Below are positions 57,112 to 64,000 of a DNA stretch of 64,000 nt, one piece after another. A program made the translations under genes and the position numbers. The notes under the pieces are model-generated. The model was given only the letters and a program-made list of their open reading frames with translations, made no database searches and was not told where the DNA came from. Each line of letters opens with the position of its first letter. Positions within the stretch are counted from its first letter, which is position 1. This DNA is from Massilia sp. NR 4-1 (GTDB taxonomy: Bacteria > Pseudomonadota > Gammaproteobacteria > Burkholderiales > Burkholderiaceae_D). The DNA lies in contig NZ_CP012201.1 in the NCBI RefSeq assembly GCF_001191005.1, positions 2,294,001 to 2,358,000 of the forward strand, given 5' to 3'.

Positions 57112-58023
57112 CTAGCGGCCGCGCGTCCAGTAGCCGGGCTGGGCGTAGACTGCTTTCAACTCGTCGATGAAGAAACGGATCTTGGCGGGAAGATGGCGCT
57201 GCTGCAGGTAGACGGCCATGATGTCGTAATCGGGCAAGGCATAGTCGTCCAGCACCGTAATCAGGCTGCCCTCCGCCAGCTGCGCCTGGATTTCCCAGGT
57301 CGAGCGCCAAGCCAGGCCCAGCCCCTCGCACGCCCAACGGTGCAAAAGCTCGCCGTCATTGCAATCCAGATTCCCTTGCGCCTTCACCGTGACGGCCTTG
57401 CCGTTCTGCTGGAAGTACCAGCCGCGCTGCTGCCCGCCCTGCAGATTGAAGGCCAGGCAGTTGTGCTGGGCCAGGTCGTCCAATGTGCGCGGAATGCCGT
57501 GGCGCTCGAAGTATTCCGGCGTGCCGCACACCACGCGGCGATTGCTGGCCAGCTTGACCGCCACGAAGCTCGGGTCGATCACGCCGCCGATGCGAATGCC
57601 GAGGTCATAGCCTTCGCGCACCAGGTCAATCACCTGGTCGGTCAGGTTGAAGGAGACCTGCACCTCGGGATTGGCGCGCAAAAATGCCGGCGCATGCGGC
57701 GCCACATGCTGCCGTCCGAACGAAGCCGGGGCCGAAACGATCAGGTGGCCGGTGGCCTTGTGCCGCCCTTCCGAGATATTCCGTTCCGCCACATCGAAGT
57801 CCGACAGGAGCTTGCGGCAGTCTTCGAGGAAGACCGAGCCCTGTTCGGTCAGCGTCAGATGGCGCGTGGTGCGGTGCATCAGCTTCACGCCGAGGCGGCG
57901 CTCCAGCGCATCGATGCGGCGGCCCAGCATCACCGGCGTGATGTTCTGCACCAGCGCGGCGCGCGCCAGGCTGCCCTTCTCCACCACGGCCACGAAGGCC
58001 TCGATCTGTTTGAGCTTGTCCAT
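57112..58023 (-). CDS. LysR-family regulator of the glyoxylate operon
   Basis: A 303-residue LysR-type regulator: winged helix at 1-60 (MDKLKQIEAFVAVVEKGSLARAA, RRIDALERRLGVKLMHRTTR), linker helix, and a periplasmic-binding-protein-like effector domain (about 90-300). It is divergent from gcl with 123 bases between, so it most likely controls the gcl-hyi-glxR-glycerate kinase operon, perhaps in response to glyoxylate or a related acid (inference from position). Two palindromes lie in the intergenic region. Confidence 0.9.
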   Translation of the reverse strand: MDKLKQIEAFVAVVEKGSLARAALVQNITPVMLGRRIDALERRLGVKLMHRTTRHLTLTEQGSVFLEDCRKLLSDFDVAERNISEGRHKATGHLIVSAPASFGRQHVAPHAPAFLRANPEVQVSFNLTDQVIDLVREGYDLGIRIGGVIDPSFVAVKLASNRRVVCGTPEYFERHGIPRTLDDLAQHNCLAFNLQGGQQRGWYFQQNGKAVTVKAQGNLDCNDGELLHRWACEGLGLAWRSTWEIQAQLAEGSLITVLDDYALPDYDIMAVYLQQRHLPAKIRFFIDELKAVYAQPGYWTRGR

Positions 58024-58032
58024 GAATTCATT

Positions 58033-58055
58033 ATTCCATACCTGGAGTATCGAAT
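58033..58055. promoter_or_regulatory. LysR-type palindrome in the lysR-gcl intergenic region
   Basis: ATTCCATAC (58033-58041), five bases, GTATCGAAT (58047-58055): eight of nine arm positions complementary, containing the T-N11-A core common to LysR boxes. It lies close to the LysR start codon and so is a candidate autorepression/activation site. Confidence 0.6.
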
Positions 58056-58078
58056 AAAACGATTTTTTGTCGTCTTAT
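58054..58078. promoter_or_regulatory. second palindrome in the lysR-gcl intergenic region
   Basis: ATAAAACGA (58054-58062), seven bases, TCGTCTTAT (58070-58078), eight of nine positions complementary, abutting the first palindrome. The pair of sites could be the recognition and activation sites of one LysR tetramer. Confidence 0.5.
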
Positions 58079-58146
58079 CACGGCTGGACAATGCCGATAG
58101 CATACAAAACATCAAGAACCGCAACACATACAAACAGGAGATCGAT

Positions 58147-59889
58147 ATGGCAAAGATGACGGCAGCCGAAGCGGCTGTCCACGTTCTGGAAAAGGAAGGC
58201 GTGAGCGCGGCGTTCGGTGTGCCTGGCGCCGCCATCAATCCGCTGTACGCCGCGCTGAAAAAACGCAATAGCGTGCGCCACGTTTTGGCGCGCCATGTGG
58301 AAGGCGCTTCGCATATGGCGGAAGGCTATACCCGCGCCAAGGCGGGCAATATCGGCGTCTGCATCGGTACCTCCGGCCCGGCCGGCACGGACATGATTAC
58401 CGGCCTGTATTCGGCGCAGGCGGATTCGATTCCCATCCTCTGCATCACCGGCCAGGCGCCGCGCGCCCGCATGTTCAAGGAGGATTTCCAGGCGGTCGAT
58501 ATCGAATCCATCGCCAAGCCCGTCACCAAGTGGGCCGTGACGGTGCGCGAACCGGCCCAGGTGCCGCGCGTGTTCCAGCAAGCCTTCCACCTGATGCGCT
58601 CCGGCCGGCCCGGCCCCGTGCTGATCGACCTGCCCTTCGACGTGCAGGTGGCGCAGATCGAATTCGATCCCGACACGTATGAGCCGCTGCCGGTCTACAA
58701 GCCCGCCGCCAGCCGCGCCCAGGTCGAGAAGGCGCTGGCCATGCTGAACGAAGCCGAGCATCCGCTGATCACGGCAGGCGGCGGCATCATCAACGCCGAT
58801 GCGTCCAAGCTGCTGGTGGAGTTTGCGGAAGTCGTCAACGTGCCGGTGATTCCAACGCTGATGGGCTGGGGCAGCATTGCGGACGACCACCCGCTGATGG
58901 CGGGCATGGCGGGCCTGCAAACCAGCCACCGCTATGGCAACGCCACCGTGCTGGCCTCGGACTTCATGCTTGGCATCGGCAACCGCTGGGCCAACCGCCA
59001 TACCGGCTCCATCGAAGTGTTCACCCAGGACCGCACTTTCGTCCACGTCGATATCGAACCGACCCAGATTGGGCGGGTGTTCGGGCCGGATTACGGCATC
59101 GTGTCGGATGCGGGCATCGCCCTGGCGCTGTTCGTGGAAGTGGCGCGCGAGTGGAAGGCGCAGGGCAAGCTGCGCGACCGCAGCGGCTGGGTGCATCAGT
59201 GCCAGGAGCGCAAGCGCACCATGCTGCGCCGTACCGACTACGAGAACGTGCCGGTCAAGCCGCTGCGCGTGTACGAGGAGATGAACAAGTTCTTCGGCCG
59301 CGATACGCGCTATATCTCCAGCATCGGCCTGTCGCAGATCGCGGCGGCGCAGTTCCTGCATGTCTACCACCCGCGCCACTGGATCAACTGCGGCCAGGCC
59401 GGCCCGCTGGGCTGGACCATTCCCGCGGCACTGGGCGTGCGTTCCTCCGATCCGCACGGCGACATCGTGGCCATATCGGGCGACTACGACTTCCAGTTCC
59501 TGATCGAGGAGCTGGCCGTGGGCGCGCAGTTCAAGCTGCCGTATATCCACGTGCTGGTGAATAACTCTTATCTGGGCCTGATCCGCCAGGCCCAGCGCAA
59601 TTTCGATATCGACTACTGCGTGCAGCTCGCCTTCGAGAACGTGAACGCTCCGGAACTGAACGGCTATGGCGTCGATCACGTCGCCGTGGTGGAAGGCCTG
59701 GGCTGCAAGGCGATCCGCGTCTTCAAGCCGGACGAGATCATTCCCGCCTTTGAGAAGGCGCGGGAACTGATCAAGCAGCACAGCGTGCCGGTGGTGGTGG
59801 AAGTGATCCTGGAGCGCGTGACCAATATCGCCATGGGCACCGAGATCAACGCCATCAATGAATTCAACGACGTGCTGGACGTGGCCTGA
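58147..59889 (+). CDS. gcl: glyoxylate carboligase (tartronate-semialdehyde synthase)
   Basis: A 580-residue ThDP enzyme joining two glyoxylate molecules into tartronate semialdehyde and CO2. The whole sequence matches E. coli Gcl closely. It keeps the hallmark His50-Val51-Glu52 (LARHVEGASHMAEGY), where Val replaces the catalytic Glu of other ThDP enzymes, and the ThDP motif GDYDFQFLIEELAVGAQF with VNNSYLGLIRQ (GDYDF near 440). It is slightly shorter at the C-terminus than E. coli Gcl. The ATG at 58147 follows CAGGAG. Confidence 0.97.
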   Translation: MAKMTAAEAAVHVLEKEGVSAAFGVPGAAINPLYAALKKRNSVRHVLARHVEGASHMAEGYTRAKAGNIGVCIGTSGPAGTDMITGLYSAQADSIPILCITGQAPRARMFKEDFQAVDIESIAKPVTKWAVTVREPAQVPRVFQQAFHLMRSGRPGPVLIDLPFDVQVAQIEFDPDTYEPLPVYKPAASRAQVEKALAMLNEAEHPLITAGGGIINADASKLLVEFAEVVNVPVIPTLMGWGSIADDHPLMAGMAGLQTSHRYGNATVLASDFMLGIGNRWANRHTGSIEVFTQDRTFVHVDIEPTQIGRVFGPDYGIVSDAGIALALFVEVAREWKAQGKLRDRSGWVHQCQERKRTMLRRTDYENVPVKPLRVYEEMNKFFGRDTRYISSIGLSQIAAAQFLHVYHPRHWINCGQAGPLGWTIPAALGVRSSDPHGDIVAISGDYDFQFLIEELAVGAQFKLPYIHVLVNNSYLGLIRQAQRNFDIDYCVQLAFENVNAPELNGYGVDHVAVVEGLGCKAIRVFKPDEIIPAFEKARELIKQHSVPVVVEVILERVTNIAMGTEINAINEFNDVLDVA

Positions 59890-59915
59890 GCGCCCGCCAT
59901 CCAAGGAGACACGCT

Positions 59916-60695
59916 ATGCCGACATTCGCCGCCAATCTGACCATGCTGTTCAACGAGCTGCAATTCCTCGACCGTTTCGGCGCCGCCGCCAAGGCGGGTT
60001 TCACGGGCGTGGAATTCCTCTTCCCTTACGATTTCGAGCCGGAGCAGATCGCCACCCAGCTGGACAAGCACCAGCTGCAAATGGTGCTGCACAACCTGCC
60101 GGCCGGGAACTGGGCGGCGGGCGAACGCGGCATCGCCTGCCATCCGGGACGGGTGCAGGAATTCCGCGACGGCGTGGAGCAGGCCATCCGCTACGCGAAG
60201 GCACTGGGAACGCAGCGCATCAACTGCCTGGTTGGCATCCTGCCGCCGGGCGTCGAGCGCACCGCCGCACAACAAACGCTGGTGCAGAACCTGAAATTCG
60301 CCGCCGACCGCTTGAAGGAAGAAGGCCTGCCGCTGCTGATCGAACCGATCAACACCTTCGACATTCCCGGCTTCTTCCTGTCCAACACGCGCCAGGCGCT
60401 GGAACTGATCGACGCCGTGGCGTCGGACAACCTCTTCCTGCAGTACGACATCTATCACATGCAGCGCATGGAGGGCGAACTGGCGGCCACGATCAAGGCC
60501 AATCTGCACCTGATCCGCCATATCCAGCTGGCCGACAATCCGGGCCGCTTCGAACCCGGCACCGGCGAGATCAATTACCGCTACCTGCTCGCCCTGCTGG
60601 ACGACATCAAGTACCAGGGCTGGGTGGGCTGCGAATACAAGCCGCGCAACGGCACGGTCGATGGCCTGGGCTGGCGCAGCGCCCTCGCCGCCTGA
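59916..60695 (+). CDS. hyi: hydroxypyruvate isomerase
   Basis: A 259-residue TIM-barrel isomerase interconverting hydroxypyruvate and tartronate semialdehyde. It begins PTFAANLTMLFNELQFLDRFGAAAKAGFTGVEFLFPYDF (typical Hyi start, shown in part), with IEPINTFDIPGFFLS holding a catalytic Glu, YDIYHMQRMEGEL and GWVGCEYKPRNGT holding the second Glu and metal ligands. The length is that of E. coli Hyi. The start follows AAGGAG with an eight-base gap, 26 bases after gcl. Confidence 0.95.
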   Translation: MPTFAANLTMLFNELQFLDRFGAAAKAGFTGVEFLFPYDFEPEQIATQLDKHQLQMVLHNLPAGNWAAGERGIACHPGRVQEFRDGVEQAIRYAKALGTQRINCLVGILPPGVERTAAQQTLVQNLKFAADRLKEEGLPLLIEPINTFDIPGFFLSNTRQALELIDAVASDNLFLQYDIYHMQRMEGELAATIKANLHLIRHIQLADNPGRFEPGTGEINYRYLLALLDDIKYQGWVGCEYKPRNGTVDGLGWRSALAA

Positions 60696-60725
60696 AGCAA
60701 TCCAATAACACTCAAGGAGATCAAC

Positions 60726-61613
60726 ATGGCAAAAGTAGGCTTTATCGGTCTTGGCATCATGGGCGCCCCGATGGCGGGCCATCTGCAGGCGGGCGGGCAT
60801 AAGCTGTATCTGCACGACCTGAAAAATCCCCCGGCGAACCTGGTGGAAAACCATGCCACCGTCTGCACCTCGGCCGCCGAAGTGGCGAAACGCGCCGACA
60901 TCATCTTCATCATGGTGCCGGACACGCCCCATGTCGAAGCCGCCCTGTTCGGCGAGGACGGTGTGGCCGCCGGGCTGAGCGCAGGCAAGATCGTGGTCGA
61001 TATGAGCTCCATCTCGCCTATCGCCACCAAGGAGTTCGCCAAGAAGATCAACAAGAAAAGCTGCGCCTATCTGGATGCGCCGGTATCGGGCGGCGAGGTG
61101 GGCGCGAAAGCGGCATCGCTGACCATCATGGTGGGCGGCCCGCAGGAAGCCTTCGACACCGTCAAGCCCCTGTTTGAGCTGATGGGCAAGAACATCACCC
61201 TGGTGGGCGGCAATGGCGACGGCCAGACCACCAAGGTCGCCAACCAGATCATCGTCGCCCTGAATATCCAGGCGGTGGCGGAGGCGCTGCTGTTTGCATC
61301 CAAGGCCGGCGCCGATCCGGCCAAGGTGCGCGAGGCGCTGATGGGCGGCTTCGCTTCTTCGCGCATCCTGGAAGTGCATGGCGAACGCATGGTGAAGCGT
61401 ACTTTCAACCCTGGCTTCCGCATCGAGCTGCATCAGAAGGATCTGAACCTGGCGCTGCAAGGCGCGAAAACCCTGGGCGTCTCGCTGCCGAATACGTCCA
61501 CGGCCCAGGAACTGATGAATGCCTGCGCGGCCAATGGCCTGAGCGGACTGGATCACTCGGCGCTGTGCCAGGCCATCGAGCTGATGTCCAACCATAAGAT
61601 CGCGCAAGCCTGA
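60726..61613 (+). CDS. glxR: 2-hydroxy-3-oxopropionate (tartronate semialdehyde) reductase
   Basis: A 295-residue beta-hydroxyacid dehydrogenase reducing tartronate semialdehyde to D-glycerate with NAD(P)H. The Rossmann start KVGFIGLGIMGAPMAGHLQAGG, substrate-binding DAPVSGGEVGAKAASL, catalytic Lys region GDGQTTKVANQIIVALN and the family C-terminus are all present. It follows hyi by 30 bases with AAGGAG upstream, so the whole glyoxylate-to-glycerate pathway is on one message. Confidence 0.96.
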   Translation: MAKVGFIGLGIMGAPMAGHLQAGGHKLYLHDLKNPPANLVENHATVCTSAAEVAKRADIIFIMVPDTPHVEAALFGEDGVAAGLSAGKIVVDMSSISPIATKEFAKKINKKSCAYLDAPVSGGEVGAKAASLTIMVGGPQEAFDTVKPLFELMGKNITLVGGNGDGQTTKVANQIIVALNIQAVAEALLFASKAGADPAKVREALMGGFASSRILEVHGERMVKRTFNPGFRIELHQKDLNLALQGAKTLGVSLPNTSTAQELMNACAANGLSGLDHSALCQAIELMSNHKIAQA

Positions 61614-61692
61614 TCCAGAAGCGGCGCGCAGGGCCTGGTCCGCCGCGCCGCCTATCGACTAAAACCAGATTCACGCACGAGAGAACGAAACC

Positions 61693-62961
61693 ATGGCCGT
61701 CAATCATCCCCGCCAGTTCCTGCTGGAGCTCTACCAATCCGCCCTCGCCGCCGTCAGCGCCGGCGGGCGTCTGCAGCCCTTCCTGCCCACCCCACCGGAC
61801 AAAGGACGCACCCTGGTGATCGGAGCCGGCAAGGGCGCGGCGGCCATGGCCCAGGCGGTGGAACGCAACTGGCAAGGCCCGCTTTCCGGCCTGGTGGTGA
61901 CGCGCTACGGCCATGGCGTGTCCTGCGAGCGCATCGAGGTGGTGGAGGCGGCGCATCCCGTCCCCGACGAAGCGGGCCACCGTGCGGCCCAGCGCATGCT
62001 GGACATGGTGCAGAGTCTGGGCGAGGACGATCTGGTACTCTGCCTGATTTCGGGCGGCGGCTCGGCCCTGCTCGCGCTGCCCGCCGAAGGCATCAGCCTG
62101 CAGCAGAAGCAGGCCTTGAACAAGGCTTTGCTGCACAGCGGTGCCACCATCGCCGAAATGAATTGCGTGCGCAAGCATCTTTCCGCCATCAAGGGCGGCC
62201 GCCTGGCCCTGGCCTGCGGCAAGGCGCGCGTGGTGACGCTGCTGATTTCCGACGTGCCGGGCGACGATCCGTGCATCATCGCCAGCGGCCCCACACTGCC
62301 CGACGCCGGCACCAGCGCCGAAGCCCTGGCCATCCTGCATAAATACCGCATCGAGATTCCGGCGAATGTGCACCGCCACCTTTCGTCCGCCGCCAGCGAA
62401 ACGCCCAAGCCGGGCGATGCGCGTTTCGAAGGGCATAGCCATCACGTGATCGCCAAGGCGCAGGATGCGCTGGAAGCGGCGGCCGCAACCGCACGCGCGG
62501 CCGGCATCACGCCTTACATCCTGTCCGACGGCATCGAAGGCGAAGCGCGCGATATCGGCTTGATGCACGCCGCGCTGGCGCGCCAGATCGTGGCGCGCAA
62601 CCAGCCTTTTGCCCGGCCTTGCGTGCTGCTGTCGGGCGGTGAGACCACGGTCACGGTGCGCGGCAATGGCCGCGGCGGACGCAATGTGGAATTCCTACTC
62701 AGCCTTGCCATCGCGCTGGAAGGCGCGCCCGGCGTGTACGCACTGGCCTGCGATACCGACGGCATCGACGGTTCGGAAGACAATGCCGGCGCGCTCTATC
62801 AGCCCGACACGCTGGCGCGGGCCGAGGCGCACGGGCTGCGGCCACGCACCCTGCTCGACAACAACGACGGCTACGGCTTCTTCAGCGCACTGGACGATCT
62901 GATCGTCAGCGGGCCGACCCGTACCAACGTCAACGACTTCCGCGCCATCCTCATCCTGTGA
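61693..62961 (+). CDS. glycerate 2-kinase, MOFRL/TtuD type
   Basis: A 422-residue kinase making 2-phosphoglycerate from D-glycerate. It belongs to the DUF4147/MOFRL group: N-terminal domain with VIGAGKGAAAMAQAVE, SGGGSALLALPAEGISL, and a C-terminal MOFRL domain with SGGETTVTVRGNGRGGRNVEFLLSLA (in part) and ALACDTDGIDGSEDNAGA. This completes the glyoxylate branch by feeding lower glycolysis. Its product is converted by enolase and then pyruvate kinase, encoded next. Confidence 0.93.
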   Translation: MAVNHPRQFLLELYQSALAAVSAGGRLQPFLPTPPDKGRTLVIGAGKGAAAMAQAVERNWQGPLSGLVVTRYGHGVSCERIEVVEAAHPVPDEAGHRAAQRMLDMVQSLGEDDLVLCLISGGGSALLALPAEGISLQQKQALNKALLHSGATIAEMNCVRKHLSAIKGGRLALACGKARVVTLLISDVPGDDPCIIASGPTLPDAGTSAEALAILHKYRIEIPANVHRHLSSAASETPKPGDARFEGHSHHVIAKAQDALEAAAATARAAGITPYILSDGIEGEARDIGLMHAALARQIVARNQPFARPCVLLSGGETTVTVRGNGRGGRNVEFLLSLAIALEGAPGVYALACDTDGIDGSEDNAGALYQPDTLARAEAHGLRPRTLLDNNDGYGFFSALDDLIVSGPTRTNVNDFRAILIL

Positions 62962-62975
62962 AAGAAGGAACCGCC

Positions 62976-64000
62976 ATGCGCCGCGAACGCAAAGCCAAGA
63001 TCGTCGCCACCCTCGGCCCGGCCAGCTCCGACCGGGCCACCATCCAGGCCCTGTGCGAAGCAGGGGCCGATGTATTCCGCTTCAATTTCAGCCACGGCTC
63101 CCATGCCGACCACCAGCGCCGCTACGACATCGTGCGCGAGATCGAGGCCGCGCTGGGCCGCCCCATCGCCATCCTGGCCGACCTGCAAGGGCCGAAGCTG
63201 CGCGTCGGCCAGCTCGCTGGCGGCTCGGCCCAGCTGATCGCAGACTCGGAATTCGTGCTGGACCAGGACCCCGCACCCGGCAGCGCGGCGCGTGTCTGCT
63301 TGCCGCACCCCGAGTTGTTCGCCGCCGTACAGCCCGGCCAATCCCTGCTGCTGGATGACGGCAAGCTGCGCCTGGAGGTGCTGGCCTGCGATGCCCTCGG
63401 CATCCGCACCCGGGTGGTCAACGGCGGCCTACTGTCCGACCGCAAAGGCGTCAACGTGCCGGACGCCGTGCTGCCGATTCCCGCCCTCACCGCCAAGGAC
63501 CGTGCCGATCTGGACTTTGCCTTGTCGCTGGGCGTGGACTGGGTGGCGCTCTCCTTCGTCCAGCGCCCCGAGGATCTGCAGGAAGCGCATGCGCTGATCC
63601 AGGGCCGCGCCGGCCTGCTGGCCAAGCTGGAAAAGCCGGCCGCATTGGAAAAGCTGGAGGAAATCGTCGCCTTGTCCGATGCGGTGATGGTGGCGCGCGG
63701 CGATTTAGGCGTGGAGCTGCCGCCGGAGCGCGTGCCCGGCGTGCAGAAGCGCATCGTGCGCGTCTGCCGCAAGCACGGCAAGCCGGTGGTGATCGCCACG
63801 CAGATGCTGGAATCGATGATCTCCGCGCCGGTGCCGACGCGGGCAGAAGCTTCCGACGTCGCCAACGCCGTGTACGAAGGCGCGGACGCGGTGATGCTGT
63901 CGGCCGAATCGGCCAGCGGCGCATACCCGGTGCAGGCAGTCGCCATCATGAACCGCATTCTGGCCGAAGTGGAACGCGATCCGCTCTACCCCAATCTGAT
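62976..64000 (+). CDS. pyk: pyruvate kinase (partial, cut by window end)
   Basis: The first 341 codons of a pyruvate kinase, which converts phosphoenolpyruvate and ADP to pyruvate and ATP. AKIVATLGPASSD, FRFNFSHGSHADH, ADLQGPKLRVG, LDDGKLRLEV, WVALSFVQRPEDLQE, AKLEKPAALEKL, MVARGDLGVELP and VIATQMLESMISAPVPTRAEASDVANAVYEGADAVMLSAESASG (in part) are the standard blocks, including the catalytic Lys and metal-binding Glu/Asp. AAGGAA lies upstream. The position just behind glycerate kinase suggests dedicated flux from glyoxylate to pyruvate. Confidence 0.95.
   Translation, partial: MRRERKAKIVATLGPASSDRATIQALCEAGADVFRFNFSHGSHADHQRRYDIVREIEAALGRPIAILADLQGPKLRVGQLAGGSAQLIADSEFVLDQDPAPGSAARVCLPHPELFAAVQPGQSLLLDDGKLRLEVLACDALGIRTRVVNGGLLSDRKGVNVPDAVLPIPALTAKDRADLDFALSLGVDWVALSFVQRPEDLQEAHALIQGRAGLLAKLEKPAALEKLEEIVALSDAVMVARGDLGVELPPERVPGVQKRIVRVCRKHGKPVVIATQMLESMISAPVPTRAEASDVANAVYEGADAVMLSAESASGAYPVQAVAIMNRILAEVERDPLYPNL

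Overview
The window looks like a chromosome segment of a GC-rich beta-proteobacterium of the order Burkholderiales, most likely an Oxalobacteraceae member (Massilia/Duganella/Janthinobacterium-like). This is inferred from high GC and strong codon bias, the core block cysS-alkA-like-accA-tilS-lysC next to a tRNA-Ser, Anr/FNR-type and Fur-type sites, and PHA, LuxR-solo and hydroxyproline genes. No 16S rRNA or other decisive marker is present, so the family-level call is an inference. No insertion sequence, prophage or CRISPR array was seen.

Layout. 0-6.1 kb: a partial exported protein, a small membrane protein, a LuxR-type solo regulator, then a Fur-controlled iron-uptake operon (TonB-dependent receptor, DUF3325, DUF3649, PepSY protein). 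6.1-10.7 kb: a low-oxygen island framed by two Anr/FNR boxes (DUF2892 protein, universal stress protein, PHA synthase, and convergently an archaeal-type AMP/thymidine phosphorylase). 10.7-13.7 kb: serine hydrolase, proline-rich membrane protein, acetyltransferase, glycolipid-binding-type protein. 13.7-17.9 kb: a thiol-redox/envelope module (CxxC redoxin, DUF2147 protein, sensor kinase and response regulator, CcdA-type transporter) whose promoters share a TTTTGTATC repeat.

17.9-27.8 kb is the unusual part. A CurA-type reductase and its regulator NemR, recognisable by three identical TAGAC-N5-GTCTA boxes and a conserved redox Cys/Lys pair, are separated by an 8 kb five-gene operon on the opposite strand. 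The operon encodes two related membrane-associated proteins of unknown family (one with about 80 residues of Asp-Val/Asp-Ile/Asp-Thr repeat), an 807-residue protein whose N-terminal half closely resembles the borosin peptide-backbone N-methyltransferase OphMA, a StrG/phytanoyl-type 2-oxoglutarate oxygenase and a GH76-like glycosidase. This is the best candidate here for an undescribed system.

27.9-30.7 kb: small accessory enzymes, a PP2C-type phosphatase and tRNA-Ser(GCU) with a curious inverted copy of its 3' end around a bidirectional terminator. 30.8-39.6 kb: conserved housekeeping genes (lysC, tilS, accA, AlkA-like glycosylase, cysS; then two cyclophilins, lpxH and a GH19 lysozyme-like enzyme). 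39.7-44.5 kb: small proteins and a YtrA-type GntR-ABC transporter operon with a clear palindromic operator. 44.5-49.9 kb: trans-4-hydroxyproline catabolism (PAS-AraC regulator, epimerase, three-part D-hydroxyproline dehydrogenase, deaminase). 50-57 kb: a chemoreceptor and a 1577-residue RTX/DUF4214 secreted protein. 57.1-64 kb: a LysR regulator divergent from the glyoxylate-to-glycerate pathway (gcl, hyi, glxR, glycerate 2-kinase) leading into pyruvate kinase, which is cut by the window edge.

No intergenic stretch exceeds 300 bases; the longest ones (1646-1903, 18932-19170, 36751-36960, 56834-57111) are promoter regions and are described under their sites.
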